NCBI RefSeq assembly: GCF_019702945.1
Contig: NZ_AP024749.1
Location: 2,717,078 to 2,781,077 of the forward strand
Origin: Flavobacterium okayamense
GTDB lineage: Bacteria > Bacteroidota > Bacteroidia > Flavobacteriales > Flavobacteriaceae
DNA: 64,000 bases
Direction: 5' to 3'
Part shown: piece by piece, positions 60,335-64,000 of the stretch
Position numbering within the stretch: position 1 is the stretch's first letter
Layout of the letters: each line of letters starts with the position of its first letter
Program-made: the position numbers and the translations under genes
Notes under the pieces: generated by a model
Told to the model about the DNA's origin: nothing
What the model saw: the letters and a program-made list of their open reading frames with translations, nothing else
The model's database searches: none

Positions 60335-61378
60335 ATGACAACTCACGAATTTTTCATGTATCGCGCTTTACAATTAGCCAAAAATGGTTTGGGAAGGACC
60401 TATCCTAATCCATTAGTGGGAAGTGTTATTGTTCACGATGGAAAAATCATTGGCGAAGGTTGGCATAAAAAAGCCGGTGAACCACATGCAGAAGTGAATG
60501 CGGTAAATTCTGTAAAAGATAAATCGCTTTTAAAAGAAGCTACAATCTATGTAACACTTGAACCTTGTAGCCATTTTGGAAAAACACCGCCTTGTTGCGA
60601 TTTAATTATTACCAATGAAATTCCGAATATTGTTGTTGGTACGATTGACCCATTTGCAAAAGTTGCGGGAAACGGAATTCAAAAATTAAAAGATTCAGAA
60701 AAAAATGTAATTGTTGGGGTTCTTGAAAAAGAATGTCAAGAGTTAAACAAACGTTTTTTTACGTTTCATCAAAAAAAACGTCCGTATATCATTTTAAAAT
60801 GGGCTGAAAGTAAAGATGGATTTATTGCTCCATTACAAAAAGACACAAATAGACCTGTTTGGATTACCAATCAATATTCAAGGCAATTGGTTCATAAATG
60901 GCGAACTGAAGAACAAGCTATTTTAGTTGGAACTCAAACTGTTTTAGATGACAATCCAATCCTTGATGCTCGAAATTATTTTGGAAACAACCCTATTCGA
61001 ATAGCAATTGATAGAAATAATAAAATTCCTGAGGACTTTAACATTAAAAATGGAAAGGAAAAAACTCTTATTTTTTCAGATTCTATTTTTTTAACAAAAA
61101 AATCTAAATATTCACAAAAAAAAGCTATATTTGATACTCATTTCTTAAAAAATTTAGTTTCAGAACTTTTTAAAGAAAATATTCAATCGGTTATAATTGA
61201 AGGAGGCAGCAAAACTTTAAGTTCATTTATAAACGAAAATCTTTGGGATGAAGCTAGAGTTTTTATTGGAAACACAAATGTAACTACAGGAACAAAAGCC
61301 CCAGAATTTAAAGTAGAAAACTTTGAAAGTTTTCACATAATGGAAGATGAACTTAAAATTTTCAGAAATTATGATTGA
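60335..61378 (+). CDS. ribD: Riboflavin biosynthesis deaminase/reductase RibD
   Basis: 347 residues. The deaminase has zinc ligands in PHAEVNAVNSV and PCSHFGKTPPCCDLI (PCxxxGxxPxC), and the reductase has VIIEGGSKTLSSFI. It turns the pyrimidine precursor into 5-amino-6-(ribosylamino)uracil-5'-phosphate in riboflavin synthesis. Its 3' end overlaps the HAD gene by eight bases. No FMN riboswitch was seen. Confidence 0.93.
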   Translation: MTTHEFFMYRALQLAKNGLGRTYPNPLVGSVIVHDGKIIGEGWHKKAGEPHAEVNAVNSVKDKSLLKEATIYVTLEPCSHFGKTPPCCDLIITNEIPNIVVGTIDPFAKVAGNGIQKLKDSEKNVIVGVLEKECQELNKRFFTFHQKKRPYIILKWAESKDGFIAPLQKDTNRPVWITNQYSRQLVHKWRTEEQAILVGTQTVLDDNPILDARNYFGNNPIRIAIDRNNKIPEDFNIKNGKEKTLIFSDSIFLTKKSKYSQKKAIFDTHFLKNLVSELFKENIQSVIIEGGSKTLSSFINENLWDEARVFIGNTNVTTGTKAPEFKVENFESFHIMEDELKIFRNYD

Positions 61379-61982
61379 AGCAATTATTTTTGATTTTGGA
61401 GATGTTTTTATCAATATTGATAACGAAGTTTGCATGAACGAGTTGAAAAAACTTGGTTTAAAAGAGTGGAACGACGATTTAGCAGAGCTTAACATACAAT
61501 ATGAAACTGGTAAGATTGATGAACTAGAATTTTTCTCTGGCTTTCAAAAACACATTCCAAATCATGATGTTGTTGAAATTCGAACGGCCTGGAATAGCTT
61601 ACTACAAGATTTTCCATTAGAAAGATTAGAATTCCTACAAATGCTTTCCTCAAGATTTAAGCTTTATTTACTTAGCAATACCGATCGAACGCATATTGAA
61701 AAATTTGAACATAAATTCGGTATGTCTTTTGCCAGAGATTTTTACAGTTGTTTTGAAAAAGTTTATTTTTCTTTCGAATTTGGTTTTAGAAAACCAGATG
61801 AAAAAGCCTTTCAATTTATAATTAACAACCATAATCTAACACCTAAAAAAACTTTATTTGTAGATGACAACATTAATAATATACTTGGCGCTCAAAAATT
61901 AGGTTTAAAAACTTGGCATTTAGACCCAAAAAAAGAAGATGTAACACAACTCCCCCTAATCTTAAACGCAGTACATGATTAA
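61371..61982 (+). CDS. HAD-family hydrolase (subfamily IA)
   Basis: 203 residues from the ATG at 61371, chosen for the family start MIEAIIFDFGDVFINID. Motif I DFGD (nucleophile Asp), motif II LLSNTDRTH, motif III Lys in FGFRKPDEKAF and motif IV LFVDDNINNI are all present. A small phosphatase of unknown substrate. Overlaps ribD upstream and the EamA gene downstream by eight bases, so the genes are one operon. Confidence 0.88.
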   Translation: MIEAIIFDFGDVFINIDNEVCMNELKKLGLKEWNDDLAELNIQYETGKIDELEFFSGFQKHIPNHDVVEIRTAWNSLLQDFPLERLEFLQMLSSRFKLYLLSNTDRTHIEKFEHKFGMSFARDFYSCFEKVYFSFEFGFRKPDEKAFQFIINNHNLTPKKTLFVDDNINNILGAQKLGLKTWHLDPKKEDVTQLPLILNAVHD

Positions 61983-62832
61983 TATTTTACTTGCTATTTT
62001 ATTTTCTAGTTTATTGTATATTGTATTTAAAGGTTTTGGGAAATTTTCAATCAATACTTTTCAAGCTATTTTAATTAATTATGTTGTTGCTTTCCTTTTA
62101 GGTACTCTAATAAGTAAAAATTCTTTCCAATTAAGTGAGGTACATACAAAGTCGTGGTTCCCCTTTACCTTAATTTTAGGCTTCTTATTTATTACTGTTT
62201 TCTATGTAATAGGTAAAACTACTCAAATAAATGGCTTAACGGTTGCATCAGTAGCCAGTAAAATGTCAATGATCATTCCTATTACCTATGGAATTCTTAT
62301 TTTCAACGAACAAGCAACTTTTAAACATCAAACAGGAATTTTTGTTGCTCTTTCAGCTGTTTATTGTGTTTCTATTAAACCAAATGAAAAAATAAATTTA
62401 TCTCACTTTCAATTACCAATTCTATTATTTTTTGGAGCTGGAATTATAGATACTTTAATCAATATAACTCAACATAGTTTTCTTTTAAAAGAAGAAACAG
62501 CATTTTTTTCTTCTTTTACATTTTTAATGGCTTTTTTATTTGGATTAATTTATTTCATTTACCTACAATTTAAAACCAAAATTCCATTTAGAATAAAAGA
62601 CATTTTAGGTGGAATTGTTTTAGGAGTTCCAAATTATTTTTCTTTATACTTTTTAACAAAAGCTCTTCAAAGTGAAAATATGGACAGCCCAACTATTTTC
62701 ACAATTCTAAACATTGGTGTAATTTTGCTTACCACATTTGTTGGGATTTTATTTTTTAAAGAAAAAATGAGCAAGAAAAACTATATAGGAATTTTACTTT
62801 CCATTCTTGCTTTGTTTTTAGTTACACATTAA
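61975..62832 (+). CDS. EamA/DMT-family transporter
   Basis: 285 residues with about ten membrane helices in two repeats (ILLAILFSSLLYIVFKGFGK ... FTLILGFLFITVFYVIGK; and ILGGIVLGVPNYFSLYFLTK ... YIGILLSILALFLVTH). A drug/metabolite transporter; substrate unknown. Part of the ribD-HAD-EamA-YigZ operon. Confidence 0.85.
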   Translation: MINILLAILFSSLLYIVFKGFGKFSINTFQAILINYVVAFLLGTLISKNSFQLSEVHTKSWFPFTLILGFLFITVFYVIGKTTQINGLTVASVASKMSMIIPITYGILIFNEQATFKHQTGIFVALSAVYCVSIKPNEKINLSHFQLPILLFFGAGIIDTLINITQHSFLLKEETAFFSSFTFLMAFLFGLIYFIYLQFKTKIPFRIKDILGGIVLGVPNYFSLYFLTKALQSENMDSPTIFTILNIGVILLTTFVGILFFKEKMSKKNYIGILLSILALFLVTH

Positions 62833-62833
62833 A

Positions 62834-63460
62834 ATGAATATCGAAGAAAATAACGATACATACAAAACCATATTACAACCCTCTGAAGAAGTTTTATTCA
62901 AAGACAAAAACAGCAAGTTCTTTGGTTACGCCTATCCAATTTCCTCAGAAGAAGATGTAAAAGAAATTCTATCCGATTTAAGAAAACAGCATCACCAAGC
63001 AAGACATTGGTGTTACGCATTTCAATTAGGGACAGAGACAAAACAATACAGAGCAAATGACGATGGAGAACCTAATAACAGTGCTGGAATGCCAATTTAT
63101 GGTCAACTATTATCTTTCGATGTTACTAATGTTTTAGTAGTTGTGGTGCGTTATTTTGGCGGAGTGAAACTAGGCGTAAGCGGGTTAATTAACGCATATA
63201 AAACTGCAGCGCAAATGGCTTTGGAAAATGTTGAGATTATTAAAAGAACAATAGACAAACACTTTCTTGTAAACTTTGATTACAAAAACATGAATAAAGT
63301 AATGCGAGTTATCAAAGAAAAAAATATCAATTTAGTTAATCAAAAAATGGAACTCGATTGCGAAATTGAAATTGCTATTCGAAAAAAAAATGCCGAAGAA
63401 ATTTTCAACATTTTTGATTCATTGTTTGAAGTTTCTATTAAAGAAAAAGAACATTTATAA
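62834..63460 (+). CDS. YigZ/IMPACT-family protein
   Basis: 208 residues. The UPF0029 N-terminal domain shows SKFFGYAYPISSEEDVKEIL, RHWCYAFQLG and DDGEPNNSAGMPIYGQLLSF, followed by VVVRYFGGVKLGVSGLINAYK, and a C-terminal EF-G-like ferredoxin fold. The family is linked to translation-stress control in eukaryotes; bacterial role unclear. It starts one base after the EamA stop and converges with the thioesterase gene. Confidence 0.92.
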   Translation: MNIEENNDTYKTILQPSEEVLFKDKNSKFFGYAYPISSEEDVKEILSDLRKQHHQARHWCYAFQLGTETKQYRANDDGEPNNSAGMPIYGQLLSFDVTNVLVVVVRYFGGVKLGVSGLINAYKTAAQMALENVEIIKRTIDKHFLVNFDYKNMNKVMRVIKEKNINLVNQKMELDCEIEIAIRKKNAEEIFNIFDSLFEVSIKEKEHL

Positions 63461-63856
63461 ATTTTCTAATTTCTCCGAAACATATTTCGGAGGTAGAACT
63501 GGCCTTCCTGTTTTTATATCTACAAAAACCAACATTGAATAACCAGTTGTTAATAACTCCCCTGCTTCGTTATAAATTTCATAATCGAATTCAATTTTTA
63601 CAGAAGTTTGACTTTTGAAAATAGTTTTAATAGTTAATAAATCATCATACTTTGCTGGCCGTTTATAGTTCATATTTAAAGTTACAACAGGAAGCATTAC
63701 TCCATTATCTTCCATCCATTTATAAGAGACTCCCAGATTACGTAACCATTCAACACGTCCCATTTCAAAATACTGTGCGTAGTTGCCGTGATAAACTACC
63801 CCCATTTGATCAGTTTCAGCGTAACGAACCCTAACTTTTAAATCAAAAATTTTCAT
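63455..63856 (-). CDS. Acyl-CoA thioesterase, YbgC/4HBT type
   Basis: 133 residues. The hotdog signature RYAETDQMGVVYHGNYAQYF with the catalytic Asp, and GRVEWLRNLGVSYKWMED, defines YbgC-like thioesterases. Substrate is an acyl-CoA or hydroxybenzoyl-CoA. The remaining 144 bp of the window (63857-64000) are AT-rich and show no gene or consensus promoter. Confidence 0.9.
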   Translation of the reverse strand: MKIFDLKVRVRYAETDQMGVVYHGNYAQYFEMGRVEWLRNLGVSYKWMEDNGVMLPVVTLNMNYKRPAKYDDLLTIKTIFKSQTSVKIEFDYEIYNEAGELLTTGYSMLVFVDIKTGRPVLPPKYVSEKLENL

Positions 63857-64000
63857 ATAATTATTATATTTCTATACTTTGTAAGATAAATCCTTAGTAT
63901 TAAAGTAATCTTAAAAAATGTTTAAGAAAAACTTAAATAGGCTTACAATAATTTTTTTAAAAAATCAATACCAATTCTATTTTTTTTTACAAAAAATTGT

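Overview
The window is a stretch of chromosome from a member of the Bacteroidota, most likely a Flavobacterium-like Flavobacteriia. Reasons: strong AT bias; promoter -7 boxes of the form TAnnTTTG with an upstream TTG in place of the usual sigma70 boxes; almost no Shine-Dalgarno sequences; two secreted proteins with type IX secretion (T9SS) C-terminal sorting domains; a TonB receptor with a carboxypeptidase-like N-terminal domain; DUF4199, DUF4290 and DUF5686 proteins; a 6S-like RNA of flavobacterial shape beside zapA; and the palindromic dispersed repeats common in flavobacterial genomes. The genus is my inference.

Layout. 1-9.2 kb: small hypothetical gene, thioesterase, mtaB, a T9SS-sorted beta-propeller-like protein followed by a 30-residue hydrophobic ORF, a TPR histidine kinase with LytTR regulator, a GlmU-family protein and ribosomal protein L31. 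9.4-16.8 kb: DUF4199 protein, glycosyltransferase 2, phosphohexose mutase and an MsbA-like ABC exporter, then poorly known genes (DUF2971, membrane protein, secreted protein, EF-hand-like lipoprotein). 16.9-26 kb: TonB receptor and M23 peptidase, zapB-like/zapA/6S RNA/rny, xerD, two outer-membrane beta-barrels. 26.1-38.8 kb: aroQ, DUF5686 protein, a TSUP transporter, a DUF493-DUF4290-murA operon, AAA ATPase-recQ-fmt, an HU-family protein, YqgE, a class IV aminotransferase and a START-like protein.

38.9-49.7 kb: a 10.67-kb integrative element in a tRNA-Met(CAT) gene, bounded by 43-bp direct repeats. It has an excisionase-like HTH gene and tyrosine integrase at the tRNA end, a compact HUH-type replication initiator candidate, very small genes, a serine recombinase with a repeat cluster upstream, and a tightly coupled three-gene operon: a 1057-aa nuclease-methyltransferase (restriction-modification) protein, a HipA-like kinase and a HIRAN-domain protein. 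Two small unknown genes sit at the right end. Paired 11-bp repeats with the same 13-bp spacing lie just inside both ends and look like recombinase arm sites. The operon is the best candidate in the window for an undescribed defence or toxin-antitoxin system.

49.7-64 kb: core chromosome resumes with a membrane protein, a very large T9SS-sorted protein, hisS, an FtsX/MacB-type permease, prmC (carrying two different repeats inside its reading frame), a GNAT enzyme, ribD, a HAD hydrolase, an EamA transporter, a YigZ/IMPACT protein and a YbgC-type thioesterase. No rRNA, CRISPR array or insertion sequence was seen. All domain calls are from reading motifs by eye; no database search was possible.
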